64,000 nucleotides of DNA from Ostrinia nubilalis (GCF_963855985.1 NW_026973570.1:1-64000), one strand, 5' to 3'; numbered from the stretch's first letter, positions 34,123 to 46,673 are shown. Program-made: numbers and translations. Notes: a model not told the origin generated them from the letters alone.

Positions 34123-34947
34123 GTCGCAGTCGGATTGTATAATCCGCCGTTTTACATTACCACCAGGCATTTTACATTACAGCTCTGTTTTGTAATACGG
34201 CGGTTCAACGTTTAGGCGGATTGTCATTGCGATATGTTCTTCAATACGGCGGCCCACGTTTAGCCGCATCGTACTTCTATAGATTGTAGGGTGACCATAC
34301 TTACAAAATAAAACAATGTTTAATGAAAATAAATTTTAATAAAACAGATTTTAAGAATTATTACCTTCGTTACTGTATACTAAATAATATATTTGGCTTC
34401 AGTATTTTTTTTTACTTATTTATAAATCACAAGGGATAGCCATCTAAAAAAAAGTAACTCAAAACAATTAGACTTTTCTAAACATTTTAAAAATTAATTA
34501 GATATTTGGCTTTAGTCTTTTTTAGACATTAAAAATGATCAAAGGGAACAGGTAACTCAAAACAATAAAGTTTTAGTCATTTTTTCTGGGTTATTTTTCT
34601 TTAAGATAAAATTATCTTCACCGGCCACTGCCATGATTTCATATTTTTACACTAATAATATTGTGTAGGATTCCGCCGAACACCAGAATCCATAGCCACT
34701 TTGTCCGGCAGCGCCACGGTATTGAAAATAGGAACTAAAAACAGTCAAAGCGGCGGGTAATGACACGCTGTTTTACATTACGGCTAGCCGTATTGAAGAA
34801 CGTTTGGCGCCGAATACATTCCGGCGGATTTTCATTCAGCCGTATTCAATCCGGCTAAACGTTAATCCGCCGTATTACAAAACAGAGCTGTAATGCAAAA
34901 TGCCTAGCTGTAATGTAAAACGGCGGATTATACAATCTGACTGCGAC
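34123..34947. mobile_element. 825-bp foldback MITE with GTCGCAGTC ends
   Basis: GTCGCAGTCGGATTGTATAA and the right-end reverse complement GTCGCAGTCAGATTGTATAA start long imperfect arms with repeated TTTTACATTAC and GTAATACGGCGG blocks. Flanks ATGGTT and ATGGTC suggest a 5-6-bp duplication. No ORF. The superfamily is not assigned. Confidence 0.75.
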
Positions 34948-35335
34948 ATGGTCCTTACCTATCTGGCAAGGTGATGAGCCCCACCATAACCCACTAAGTA
35001 ACTGCTCCTCCCGTGTCTTGTGGGTAGTTATATCCTACACATTTTTATAGATTTTAATTCATAATATTTCTTAAGCAAGAATCAGAAACTTGTACATAGG
35101 TTATAGGTACTTGTGCAACGAGCGGGCATTATGAAATAATATAGGAACATAAAACCAAAGTGCAAGTCGAATGATTACTTACGCCTTAGCAGCAACTGAC
35201 GCGGCACGCCAAAGCTTTCTTTGTAAATACCTAACTACCTACATAATTATGTACATAGATAGTTAAGCACATAATTTGAAAGAAATTTAAAAAGTAGATT
35301 AGACCAAACATAACTAACAAAATATTACTACTATA

Positions 35336-35815
35336 CAGGGTGGAATTTTGTAATGCCACCTGGAGGGAAAGAACTCTTAATATTGTAGATAGAAATTTTT
35401 TCTCAAAGAAAACATTCCTTTATTTTTAAAAAGAAATAGAACTGGCTTTATCATTAGCTTTATCTGCTTGTTCTGACTTATCTACCTACATAAAATTTGT
35501 TAATTTCTCATGTAAGTGACTGTAATGTTTTTAATGAGAAATAAATGTTGTTAAAAAAAAACATTATGTATATCATAGTAGGTAGTTTCATTAAAATGTA
35601 ACTGAAATTTCTTTCAGCCATCTCACTAACTTTTGTGTGTTATAAATTGTAGTTATAAATTAATTAAATAAATATTATTGTATATACAGGGTGGAATTTT
35701 GTAATGCTACCTAGAGGGAAAGTAAGTACTCATAATACTGTAGATAGAAAATTTTACTGAAAGAAAACATTCCTTTGTTTTTGAAAAGAAAGAGAACTGC
35801 ATTGAAAGATTTCAT
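35336..35815 (+). repeat. Two direct copies of a 'TACAGGGTGGAATTTTGTAATG' repeat
   Basis: The block TACAGGGTGGAATTTTGTAATGC..AGAGGGAAAG..GAAAACATTCCTTT starts at about 35334 and again at about 35686. Each stretch of similarity runs about 110 bp. CAGGGTG after TA resembles a mariner-type terminus; a matching right end was not found. Confidence 0.55.
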
Positions 35816-36738
35816 GGTTTTCATTTTATTTGATTTATCAAGTTTGTTAGAGAGATTTCATCCTTATACATAATAATATGTAACCCTAACGATTGATGCA
35901 ATAAAAATACAGGTTGTAATTTTTAATAGATTTCAGTTGGTTTGATTATGGGTAGTATATTTTTATATTTTATTAAAATATAAAGAACAGGACTTACTAA
36001 AGTACCTTCTCGTACCTATATTATTATGACAAATGTTGAGACTAAATGTGATAAGTATTGCCTTCTTACTAATAAATAAAGTTAGTGTTATAGTACTTCA
36101 TTACACAAAGAAAACTAATAATCTCTAAGAAAAAATCTGGATATGAAAAACCTACACACAGCAAAATTATAACAGTAAGAAAAATAAAAGTATTTACTTA
36201 ATAATTTATTTTATGCATTTAGCTGCATACCATGCCTGTAAAAGTAAGATTTTATGCACAAGAGCCAAAAGTTTAGTGTATTTAAAAGATTTTATTTATC
36301 TATTTTTATTTATGAAAATAGCCTTGTCTCCGTCTGTATCATTACCATCAAAATATTACTATTATCTTGAACTCCATTAACATTGATGATTGATTGATAC
36401 ACTTTATTATATATTTACTTAGTTCAGTTGATAACATTCCTATATCATTTTTATCTCAACTTATTAGATATTATATATTAATTAAAACCCAATGAATTTA
36501 AAACACTCATTTATTAAGAAGGCTTATTTAAAGATAATAATCAATTTATGTTCAATTAAATATTTTGGAATTATGAACAGTTTACTTTCATTTGTTAAGA
36601 TTTTATTAATTTTCATTAAATATTGGTTTTCCGGGACAAGTTGTACATCATTATTGATCACTTTAACATCTGAAAAGTAAAATATATAACTTTAATTAAA
36701 TTGATAGATATTGTGCTTACATTTTGTTGTAAACATTA

Positions 36739-36852
36739 AGGCTCAGTTGCATTACCTAACTTTGACCGTTACTTTAACGATAACTGGTGTTTTCTGAATG
36801 AAGTTTGATAGATTTTTGATGTTTGTTAAAGTAAGATGGTGCAACTCAGCCT
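36739..36852. mobile_element. Small MITE (114 bp)
   Basis: AGGCTCAGTTGCA at the left and TGCAACTCAGCCT at the right, with ACTTTAAC motifs inside each arm. The target duplication is unclear. Confidence 0.55.
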
Positions 36853-37635
36853 ATAAGGCTTAAACAATTTCATCAAAACTGTACAATACTTTTAGAGTGC
36901 AAGAGTAAAAAACATTCATCCTCAAAAACTTTGACCTCTTAAATATTATTGAATAATTAATAGTGCCATCAATTATCAAACGTTTCATAGTTATCATCAA
37001 GCATTACCTTACGTTGCAATCACTATTCTCTTTATTTTACACGGGCAAAATATGCATAGAGTTAACGTAACAGTATCACATTGAAAACTCAGATATTGTT
37101 GTAATATTGTACAAGGCTTCTGTTACTATTATTTTTAAGATCACTTGTTTCAGCTATAGATTATTTCTTTGAGATATGTATGTAAGTAACTATTCTTATT
37201 AATTTCATTCGAACAACACCAACCAAATCAAAACAAACTTTTGTTTGACAGTTTGTCAAGAGGGGGGGTGTAGGGACCATAGATTAGAGAGTGATAGGAT
37301 GTTTCGTTCGGAAATTTAATCAAAAGATTTTGAAACGTCAAAGGACAAAAATAATAAAATAAAAAAGTGAATTTTAACCCGTGTAGCGCCCTTCTGTCAA
37401 ATTTTGTTTTGTACGACTGAAAAATTAAGGTCCCTCGAAAGTAGGTAAAAGTGGAGCAGGCATAATTTACTTTTATCTTTATGAGATAAAAATAATAATT
37501 TTTTAGTGTTGTGAATGTCATCATCATGTTTTAAAAAAAAAACTTCTATTATGGATCGATCGAAAAGCGAAATTTTGGACAGCGTTTTTTTTTCACAACT
37601 TCTATTTTTTAAATTCATATTGATAGGTTACGTCA

Positions 37636-38302
37636 CACTATGGATCGAAATTGCGATTTATGGACATAGCGATATTTTTCATAATTTCTATTTGAAAAAA
37701 ATACCTATCGATACGTTACGTTATTCTGATGAATATATGTCGTTAGATTTTCTCTAAAACCAATAGTTTGGTTGGAAAAAAATATTTTCCATTTTCGTTG
37801 TATGGAATGAAATGGCTTGTTGACTATAATCCTACACTATCAGCGCGCGCCTAAAGTTGCCCGTTCACAAGTTATGTGGTTCTGAAAAATGAAAAAAAAG
37901 TTAGTAAAAGTGACTTTTTTTGGAATATCTTTAAAGATTCAACGAAAATATAAAGATTCCATACGTTAACAATTCAAATTAACCTTAAATTACTGACAAA
38001 TATTTAACTCATATTTTGGAACCTTGTAACTTCTGAACGGGCAACTTTAGGCGCGCGCTGATAGTTTAGGATTATAGTCAACAAGCCATAGGCTTAGTCG
38101 AAATTGACCACTTTAAGTTTCATTCCATACAACGAAAATGGAAAATATTCTTTCCAGCCTAACTATTGATTTTAGAGAAAAACTTTTAACGACATTTATT
38201 CATCAGAATAACGTAAGTTACGTTCGATAAGTATTTTTTTCAAATAGACATTGTGAAAGAAAAAAATCAATATGTCCATAAATCGCTATTTCGATCCATA
38301 GT
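37636..38302. mobile_element. Foldback element, arms of about 250 bp
   Basis: ACTATGGATCGAAATTGCG (37639 on) is matched in reverse complement by CGAAATAGCGATTTATGG../..CGATCCATAGT (to about 38302). The inner arm includes TTGTTGACTATAATCCTA and GCGCGCGCCTAAAGTTGCCC. The loop is about 37880-38030. The flanks share ACGTC. No coding capacity. Confidence 0.7.
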
Positions 38303-38434
38303 ACGTCTTACTGATTAATTAATGTCATTATCCCCTCAAGGATCAATAAGACCGGCGGCGGCTGCGCTGTTCATTACTTACAGTCATATAGATGAACTAA
38401 TTTAAACTGAACCGTGTCACCAAACACATTGACA

Positions 38435-38526
38435 AGGGGGCGCCACCATCATTTCAACTATATAGTTTCCAACGTGGCAAAAATTGGAACCAGCGATTCG
38501 GTATTGACGGTGGTGGCGCCCCCCTG
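38435..38526. repeat. Short GC-rich inverted repeat (MITE-like)
   Basis: AGGGGGCGCCACCATC and GACGGTGGTGGCGCCCCCCT, separated by about 55 bp. It may be a small MITE; no duplication is resolved. Confidence 0.5.
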
Positions 38527-39009
38527 TTACTGTCACGGGTGGGACAGTTCGTTTTAATTTATGTATATTATGTTACTTACCAGTTATTAATAATAATTAC
38601 CGACAGTCGAGGTAAAAGTAAGAAAGTAATCACATTAATTTATCACTTACAAATATCTATAAATATCTTAAAAGAGAACACCGGCTCGTGTACAGCGTGT
38701 ACAGCAACACATTTTGAACGTTTTGATATCTTAATATATTAATATAAATTAGTATAACCTTTAGAGCGCCATGGTCTTTTTTAAAATACAAAACGTTTAA
38801 CATTTCCGTGCAATATTTCTTTGATAAAAATACTTATAGAAATGCTTTAGTTATTTTATGCGTATTTTTGCGATTGCCTAAAACCCTAAATCTTTATTTT
38901 CAAAACAGAAATATATTTTTTTACTGTTCCAGGCGAAATAGGTTGGTGACCAATAGGTTAAACACCACCAAACAAAAGTTGTCTATGGTCATAAGTTTTG
39001 TGGCCAAAA

Positions 39010-39089
39010 AAAGTTGAGTGAGACATTTCGCGCTCATTCACTTCCGCCTCCCTCTCGGTCGCAACTGTTTTGCATCTTGTTTCATCGCG
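39010..39089 (+). other. Possible 5' non-coding exon of a host gene
   Basis: A locally GC-richer, pyrimidine-rich stretch (CACTTCCGCCTCCCTCTCGG) ends in CGCG before a strong donor, GTAAGTTAAG (39090). It looks like a promoter-proximal leader in an AT-rich area. The start is a guess. Confidence 0.3.
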
Positions 39090-39392
39090 GTAAGTTAAGT
39101 GTAAATATTATTAAAATTACTATCCATAGGTTTGTCAAATAACAAAATACTATTGTACAAATCAATTTTGATGATATATCAACTTAATTGTTTCTTTTCA
39201 TCGTTCCGTTAGTGTAGGCATGATTTTTGTTGAAGGGGACGCCATTGTAAAACAAATGAAATAATGTTAAACAAACAACTTTTTATGGTTTAAAACTTTT
39301 TAAAGTGTAATGATCGAAGTTTTAAGTGTATTTTAGGTTTTTCAGTGCAATAATTTGTGGTTCTTTAGTTCATTCAATGTGTATAATTGCAG

Positions 39393-39448
39393 TTTCACGA
39401 TGCCCCGCTTCAACTACGATTCCACCACGGCCGTCTGCATCGCCACGG
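39393..39448 (+). CDS. Possible first coding exon of an unrecognised host gene
   Basis: The acceptor TATAATTGCAG (to 39392) precedes TTTCACG-ATG. The exon encodes 16 residues (MPRFNYDSTTAVCIAT) plus one base, and ends at the donor GTAAGTC (39449). Its GC-balanced codons stand out from the AT-rich surroundings. With the leader exon at 39010-39089 it looks like the start of a gene whose next exon is far downstream or outside the window. I do not recognise the protein. A chance ORF between cryptic splice signals remains possible. Confidence 0.35.
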
Positions 39449-39449
39449 G

Positions 39450-41826
39450 TAAGTCTTATTTGTTCTTCTTTCCATTATTTTCTGTGTTTAGGTCCTTTGG
39501 TTCGTTAAAAATAAACTATGTTTGGCTTTGATGAATAGTTATGGACCGCCATTTTCTTCTTTTTATAATTGACATGGCAATGGTGTTGTAGGTAGTTCAT
39601 AACTGCAAGTTTATAGGATTTCTCTATCGTTGTTTCTTTATTTTGAGTCTGTTCGTTAAGATCTAGCTTTTTCAAGTCGATAACTTTACACATTTTCTAA
39701 ATATGGTTGACAAGGGCGTAGCCCCTTATTCTATTTGCCAAGTTATTTATATTACCTACACCTACCTACAATCATGGATCTATAAAAAAAGGTCCATGCC
39801 TAACAGTAAATAGTTAATAACACGTAAGAAATCTTTATATTTTGAAACATGTGAATTCCACACAAGGTACTTGAATTAATAATGTCCTAACAGGCAAGTT
39901 ATCATTTCATTGTTGATGAACATAAAGTCACATTATTTGTTAAAAAAAATTATTTACATCTTACTCTGAGATGGTTTTCATTGAATAGTTATGTAAAATA
40001 ATTTTACATGTAGGATTATTTACTGTTGAAATTGGTGTTACATTAGGTATTTAAAATACACAAGTAAGCATAACTTTAGTTCTTATTATAAACAAAGCAT
40101 TTATTGAATCACATCTAATTTAATTAATGTTTCAGTGTAGTTAAAATAATTGATTTGCTCTGAAATCAAATCAATAATAAGAACTTGATTGAATCCTTCT
40201 CAAATATTGGTAAGTAATATCAATGCAGTTTAAATATTATTTGAAAACCTTCAGATTTGCAATAGGATTATTTGCATTTGATACTACTTATATCCTGCGC
40301 TTGTTATATTTGTATTTATTTATCAATATTTTCAATTTAGTGCGTTGAATTCTGATTTAACATTCATCTTACTAGGTATAGGTACTTTTTTTTGAACTTG
40401 TACAAGTCTGGATCTGACCATAATATCTAGCCTTTTATAAATCAAGATTAATAATTATACTAATTATAATTTACTTACTTGAATAGTGGTATTAATAACA
40501 TTTAATTTTTATCTCTTGTCATAAATTAATTAAATTCAAATAGATGTGCACCAATTGAGTGTAGTTAGCTATATTCATCATGTTTGAAATTAGTCCTATA
40601 CCTACTTAGATTATTAATCTAAGGTCCTATAAAATTTTTAATTATTTTTCATTTTTACAGAAACATAAATTCTAAATTTATTTTGATTCATATTATTTAG
40701 GTATGTTTGATAAGCAGAAATTAGGTACCTACTTATTGTCTCAATGGGGTTAGGTAAGCCTGCTATTTAAATTTACATTAGTTTTATTTTAGGAAATATT
40801 GTATCAATGCAATGCATTTTTTAGGTAGGATTAGCCTAATAAAATTACTTGTTGTAATATGAACTTACTGCAAAATGGTACAGTTACAGTAAAATAGGTT
40901 AATACTAATTTGTATAATCATTGATTTCCATCATTACATACCTTAACTGGTAGGCATTGGTTTTTAATACAATTTACTGTTTTCTTTAGTAATTTGGATA
41001 CATTACCTACCTACTTAATAGGTAATGTTGTTGTTCAATTATAATAAAAATTTCAAACTTTTGTTTACATTAAACTTCTTATTACTATTAGCACTAGCTG
41101 CTATTAATTGTATGAGTTTGGATTTTCGGTTTAGGTAGGTCTCTATAGGTAGGTATATCTACTTTTAAATTTAATTTAATTTCTTTTATTTATTAGTAAA
41201 AAACAAACTTAATTTCAATTACCAAAACAATAAAAGTAATTAATCAGGTAGGCATTGTAAAATTTATCACTTGTTCATTGCATAACCATTTATAACTGAA
41301 TATGAATTTATTGACGATTTATTTTCAGAAAATTTGTTGGCACTATAGTTTGTCATTTTGTTTTCTGTGTGTACCTCAAAATTAGCATGATTGATATTGC
41401 TTTAAGGTGATGTTCTAAGGCCTTGTCAAAATGCTTTAGATATTTTAGCGGAGAGTGTTAGAAGATAATGAAAGTATTTTTATAATACCTATTACATAAC
41501 TGAGTTGAAAATTAGCATTAATTATGTGACCAATTTTTAATTATCTTCCCTGTGTCATATAAATCTATAACACTTTTTATCATTCAATTTAGATACTGAA
41601 GTTAAATTCTTTACACATTTATATTTTATGACAATAATTTTAAGAGAAGATTGACTTGAATCTTTTTAGAGTTTTCGTTATTTTTGTCTTGATAAGGTAT
41701 CCGCATATTATCTGAAAATAAAGAAACCACCTGCATTTTGTATTTCGAAGCAAATTACTTTCTTTTAAATTATGTATTCGTAATGCATAATAAGCGCAAC
41801 TTCATTGTCAATCAGACTATTATTAA
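39450..41826. other. AT-rich non-coding stretch
   Basis: Low-complexity AT-rich sequence with many TACCTACCT/TAGGTAGG motifs, as in lepidopteran introns. No ORF, element end or RNA gene could be supported. The 5' end of the Helitron must lie in or near this stretch but was not located. Confidence 0.5.
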
Positions 41827-44800
41827 TTATTAATTTCTGGTAAAGGATTGTCCCATCAAGGCGATGCACGGTATAAAGGTAATAATGCACAGTGTGTAGC
41901 CATGTCAGCATGTGCATCCGCTTTGTCAGTTATTAAAAATCGGGCCGTGTTTGATGTTGCGGATATCAATACTATTCTTCAGTACGGTGATTTACTTTAC
42001 TTGCAGTGTAAACCTCGGGACCACGTTTTTTTATTACCAGACGAATTGCCAAATGATTATCGAGTAGGGAACTTCGCAGTTAAAATTAATGCAATGGAAC
42101 CCAACTGGATTGAAAACGGGCTTTTTCCAGCTTCACTGCGCGATGTTGATGTTGCAACATTGCAGTTAGTTCATATTTTGCGCGACCGTGTATTCACTCG
42201 CGAACGTAACGATACTCGGGATAGTTACTTGTTCACCGGGAACAATTATACGGTTTCTTTTTGGAAATTTGGCAACAAATTTTATTTATTTAATAGCCAT
42301 GCGGTTGGCATCAATAATAAATTTAATCATCGGGACGAAACTCAAAATAAGGCGCGTTTGTTTTGTTGCCAAAATTTAGAAGATCTCGCAAAATTACTGT
42401 TCATAGGACATGCGTATACCTCGGCGCAATATTCTATACATAAATTAACTGTAGTAAATTTTGCGCTAAACTTGGATCCCGTCGTCCCACTCGAGCCACG
42501 CGACGCGAAATTAACAACGTTGAAACCTGTCGTAGTCCTTGAAAAAGTTGAGTTAGAATCAATAGACATTGCACCGGTGCAATCAACCAAACGAGGTCGG
42601 CCCAAAAAAAAGAGATCATATAAATCTAAAGTAGATTCTTCCGCACCGAAAAAATCTAAATTAATTAATGAAAAATTAAAACCAGTTGTGGTTCTTGAAA
42701 GAGTAGATTTAACTGCGTTAAAAATTGCCCATGATGCGAAACCTTTGTCCGTCAGTACTACACATTCTGATGTCAAATTGAAATTAAAGCCAGTCGTTGT
42801 AATTGATAGAGTTGATTTAAATAGCGGTCGGGTTAGTAACGTAACGTCAGCCAAAATTCTTAGACACCGAGAGGCTGTAAAACGTTATGCTACCCAGAAC
42901 CCAACTATCAATAGAGACGCGGTTAAACGTTATGCACAAAAAAATCCCTCCGTTCATAGGGACGCGGTTAAACGATTCTCTCAAAACAATCCCTCCGTTC
43001 ACAGGGACGCGGTAAAACGTTACATTCAAAGTAATCCGTCGGTTAATAGGGAAGCGGTAAAACGATACTCAGAACAAAACCCGGAATTAAAACGCGAATC
43101 GTTGAAACAGTACGATACAGTAAATCGAAATTTAGAGCCCGCGTTACGTAACTCCAATATTTTGATCGGACAAAAACAAAACGATGACTTAGATTCAATT
43201 CAGACTCATTCTTTCAAAAAACTATCTTTGAATGACAGTCATAGATGTCCTCAATGTCAGGCGCGAATTTTTGTTGAGGAAAAAGGTAGAGTCAAGTGGT
43301 GTTGTGGTTCTGGAGCATATAATGTTCAAAATTTACCGCCGTTAACCGAAGAGTTCTATTCCCACCCAGCTTTCCTTCTAAGACCGCGAGCTTTCAATAA
43401 TTTGTTTTCGTTTAGCGCATTAGGCGTTTCTCATGGTTTTCATCAACCAAATTCCGGTGTGTCTTTCTTAAAAATTCAGGGCCGAACTTACCATCGCGTT
43501 TTTGATTTAGCTTACACTGACACATATAATCCTATCGGTATGTACATTTACGACGAAAGGGAAAGGACAGCTGTAAGCCAAAATTTAGACATGGAGGTAG
43601 TTCGCTGCATTACTAATTTTATGCATAATGTTAGTCCGTACATAGATTGTTTTAAACGTTTAAGTCAGGAGCCTTCCGAGGAGGCACATTTGATATTTGA
43701 ACCCACGTCGCGACGCTCCCATGGTAATATTTTAGGAGACATGCCAATCGGTTCGGAAATAGCCGCAATTCTGAGCACAGAACGCGAACGCTATATTCCT
43801 AAAGCTATAGTCATATGGCGCATAGGTGCTCGAAAACCGCACACTGTAGACATTTTACATCCGCTGTATGAAACTTTCCAATATCCTTTGCTGTATCCAC
43901 ACGGTAATCCCGGTTGGTTACCGAATAGACTCGATAACAACGGCGTAAAACTAACACAAAATAAATACGTCCGTTGTTTGTTGCTATCTGAGCCGCGGTT
44001 TTCAGAGTTGAGCAGACTTTCTGAGGAATGGATAGTAGATATGTTTTGTAGAATTTCAGAGGAACGACTTAGGTACATTTTTAACATGCAGAATCATTCC
44101 TCAGATGCTGCTCTTAGATCTGCTCCCCTTCAGGAAGTAGAAAACTCGGTAGAAATTAGTAACCAGATAGCAGCAGATGAAACCATACGGGGAGAGGGTG
44201 GTGTTGTGCCGGGACGTGTCTATCTGCCCAATACATTTACTGGAGGTCCACGGTATATGAAAACTAAATATATGGATGCGATTGCACTGGTCAATAGACT
44301 GGGCACTCCATCATACTTTTTAACGATGACATGCAATCCAAAGTGGCCCGAGATCCAACAATCTACTCCACAAGGACAAAGGCCTAATCCTTTAATTTGT
44401 GCGAGAGTTTTTAACTTGAAACTCGCACAACTTTTAAAAGACCTTAGAACTGGTGCTTGGTTTGGTAGATGTATGTATATTATGCATGTCATAGAGTTTC
44501 AAAAACGAGGACTGCCCCATGCCCACATTTGTTTTAGAATCGAAGGGGGTGGTCCCATACAAAATTTTGAAATCGATCAATTTGTAAGGGCAGATATCCC
44601 TCCTCCTTCTGAGGCAGGTGGTAGATTACGCAAGGCTGTGCTTGATCACATGATACACGGCCCATGTGGACCTCCACATAGAACAGATTTGCCATGTTGG
44701 GATACTGAAAAAATGAAATGCACAAAGTATTTCCCTAAATCTGAAACGGCTGTAACTTACTGCGATGACAAAGGTTTTGTTCATTTACGCCGTGATAGTA

Positions 44801-45066
44801 AAAACCAAGCCACCATTAAATTTAGAAATAGAGACATAACGGTTAGTGATTTGTGGGTCGTTCCGTACAATGCCGCTCTTCTCCTTAAGTATGACTGTCA
44901 CATAAATTTATTAGCATATTCCGCACGCGCGATCGTCAAATATCTATTCAAATACATGACCAAAGGTCCTGACGAATCGCGCGTTACAGTCGTTCCTGAT
45001 TCAAATAAAAATAACGAAATCGAGCAGTATGTCACCAAACGTTACCTTGGTTCTTGCGAAGCGACG
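41827..45066 (+). CDS. Helitron RepHel protein, N-terminal part: C76-like protease, AT-hook, repeats, HUH Rep
   Basis: The frame is open from 41827 without an early ATG, so the true start is upstream or in another exon; TTG at 41848 is residue 1 here. Residues 3-200 resemble peptidase C76 (herpesvirus tegument-type deubiquitinases): GNNAQC with Cys16, a D-I-N-T-I-L-Q-Y-GD block, LLPDELP, and FYLFNSH with His151. The usual Asp two before His appears as Asn149. Then come three LKPVVV repeats (225-330), the AT-hook RGRPKKK (249-255), six ~14-residue repeats (about 340-420, consensus HRDAVKRY..NPSV) and a Cys cluster (467, 470, 485, 486). Rep motifs are FLTMTCNPKW (824-833), the HUH pair GLPHAHI (H891, H893) and the two-tyrosine motif KYLFKYMTK (Y1032, Y1036). 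These nick and join DNA in rolling-circle transposition. A Transib-like element interrupts the frame after codon 45064. Confidence 0.9.
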
Positions 45067-45523
45067 CACAGTGGTCCCGATTTAATAAAACATGGACATT
45101 GATGCTAGAGGCACGAAATTTTTTTTGATGGTTACTGCTATGATAACTAATAAGGCAAAAAAATATTACAATCCTACGACGTCTATTTCGTAGTAAAAAA
45201 AAATAAATACATATTTTTTGTATGGAAGAAATTACGTTTCCGTCAATTTTTCGAAATTCTTTAACGATGTCAAGATGCCGATCACACATGTTATAAAACA
45301 AGTGATTCTGAGTATTTCATGCGAAGATACTTGTCACTTATCTCTGCGTACTTTTGAGTTATCGAGGGTTGAAAAATCGATTTTTTTGTATTAAATATTT
45401 GCACGAAAAATTGCCAGAATTACAATATGGTGTATAAGGGACACCTTTGATGACACATAACAACGACTCGCACTCGCGCGCGCTCGTATGCATCAACTTT
45501 TACTAAAATAAAATAAAAATTAA

Positions 45524-45727
45524 GTGAAGTACTTAATACAACGTTGTATGTATAGGTCCGCTGGCCGTCAAAAAGTAGCTTATACGAGAGGTTGCCCAAT
45601 TTACAATATGTCCATCATTGATAACTCACACAAATATCGTCTCTCTCTGAAGGATAACAAGTTTTTTTTGTTTCCAGAAGCTCTTGATAGGATGGAAGCC
45701 CATAAATACTCTCTGAAGCGAGAATGA
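45524..45727 (+). other. Short ORF in the left arm of the Transib-like element
   Basis: An open frame of 67 codons without ATG at its start, with YTRGCPIYNMS and KDNKFFLFPEALDRMEAHKYSLKRE. The same DNA recurs inverted in the right arm. I recognise no family. It may be residual transposase or chance. Confidence 0.25.
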
Positions 45728-45832
45728 ATCTCAAATTGCGATATTGCCATTTTGACAAATTACATGATGTAACTAGCGCTAACGTTTATCTTCAGGTAGA
45801 CACAGTTTTAAGTTAAAAGATTGTCTACTATT

Positions 45833-46129
45833 TCACACTGTTCTTCGTTTTGGAACAGTTCTTTGATTATAGGTAGTCGCTAATTTCGTTTTGTTAGACT
45901 CTTTCAGTTTAGCACATAAAGCGTAAACTAATTCCTCCTCAGAATGATCTAAAAGTGTTAGAGAGCGCCTCTTCTTCTGCAGAAGAAGAATTTTGCATAA
46001 ATCTTCAAAAGGTTTTTTATTTATACTAAAAGTCGATGGTTGCACATCTACTTCCGCAGTCTCATCAACTGGAGCGTCTTCCTCAGTATTAACGTTGTCT
46101 ATGCGTTGTGTTAACTCGGTAAAAAACAT
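45833..46129 (-). CDS. 98-aa unknown ORF, left arm of the Transib-like element
   Basis: Starts MFFTELTQRID. It has an acidic N-terminal half (NTEEDAPVDETAEVDVQ), then a basic helical half (LLLQKKRRSLTLLDHSEEELVYALCAKLKESNK) and a basic end. The same protein is encoded in the opposite arm (46377-46673) with only a few substitutions, all of which leave the frame open. I do not know the family; it is shorter than any transposase. It could be the C-terminal piece of the parental element's protein, or a separate small protein. The ORF reads away from the palindrome's loop toward the left terminus. Confidence 0.4.
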   Translation of the reverse strand: MFFTELTQRIDNVNTEEDAPVDETAEVDVQPSTFSINKKPFEDLCKILLLQKKRRSLTLLDHSEEELVYALCAKLKESNKTKLATTYNQRTVPKRRTV

Positions 46130-46376
46130 TGTTTAAATCTATATTTTTACAATTCGGCCAGACAATTTGAGAGTCTAGCCAATGCGAATTCTGGTGCAAA
46201 AATGTCTTTTGGGCTCTGCTGGAAGCAGACCATATCTTCTTTGATATATTTCTTGTAAAATTACGACTTAATGATTTGATAATTACTCAAATCTTCGGAA
46301 GAAAATTCAATGCCAATACGTTCGTCATTTTAGTCTGAAATGGTCTGGCCGAAATGTAAAAATATAGATTTAAAAA

Positions 46377-46673
46377 ATGTTTTTTACCGAGTTAACACAA
46401 CGCATAGACAACGTTAACACCGAGGAAGACGCTCCAGTTGATGAGACTGCGGAAGTAGATGTGCAACCATCGACTTCTGGTATAAATAAAAAACCTTTTG
46501 AAAATTTATGCAAAATTCTTCTTCTGCAGAAGAAGAGGCGCTCTCTAACACTTTTAGATCATTCTGAGGAGGAATTAGTTTACGCTTTATGTGCTAAACT
46601 GAAAGAGTCTAACAAAACGAAATTAGCGACTACCTATAATCAAAGAACTGTTCCAAAACGAAAAACAGTGTGA
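46377..46673 (+). CDS. 98-aa unknown ORF, right arm of the Transib-like element
   Basis: Mirror copy of the ORF at 45833-46129. The proteins differ at a few positions (for example SGINKKPFEN versus FSINKKPFED). Both retain start, stop and frame. Conservation could reflect coding constraint, gene conversion between the arms, or simply recent formation of the palindrome. It is preceded by the loop sequence, which would be its promoter if it is expressed. Function unknown. Confidence 0.4.
   Translation: MFFTELTQRIDNVNTEEDAPVDETAEVDVQPSTSGINKKPFENLCKILLLQKKRRSLTLLDHSEEELVYALCAKLKESNKTKLATTYNQRTVPKRKTV

Noticed and set aside
33826..34170. 60-72-aa ORFs on both strands near 34 kb
   Set aside because: No start context, no family, and partly inside the MITE beginning at 34123.
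42342..42854. 170-aa minus-strand ORF opposite the Helitron Rep gene
   Set aside because: A shadow of the repeat-rich LKPVVV coding region; the plus-strand frame is clearly the coding one.
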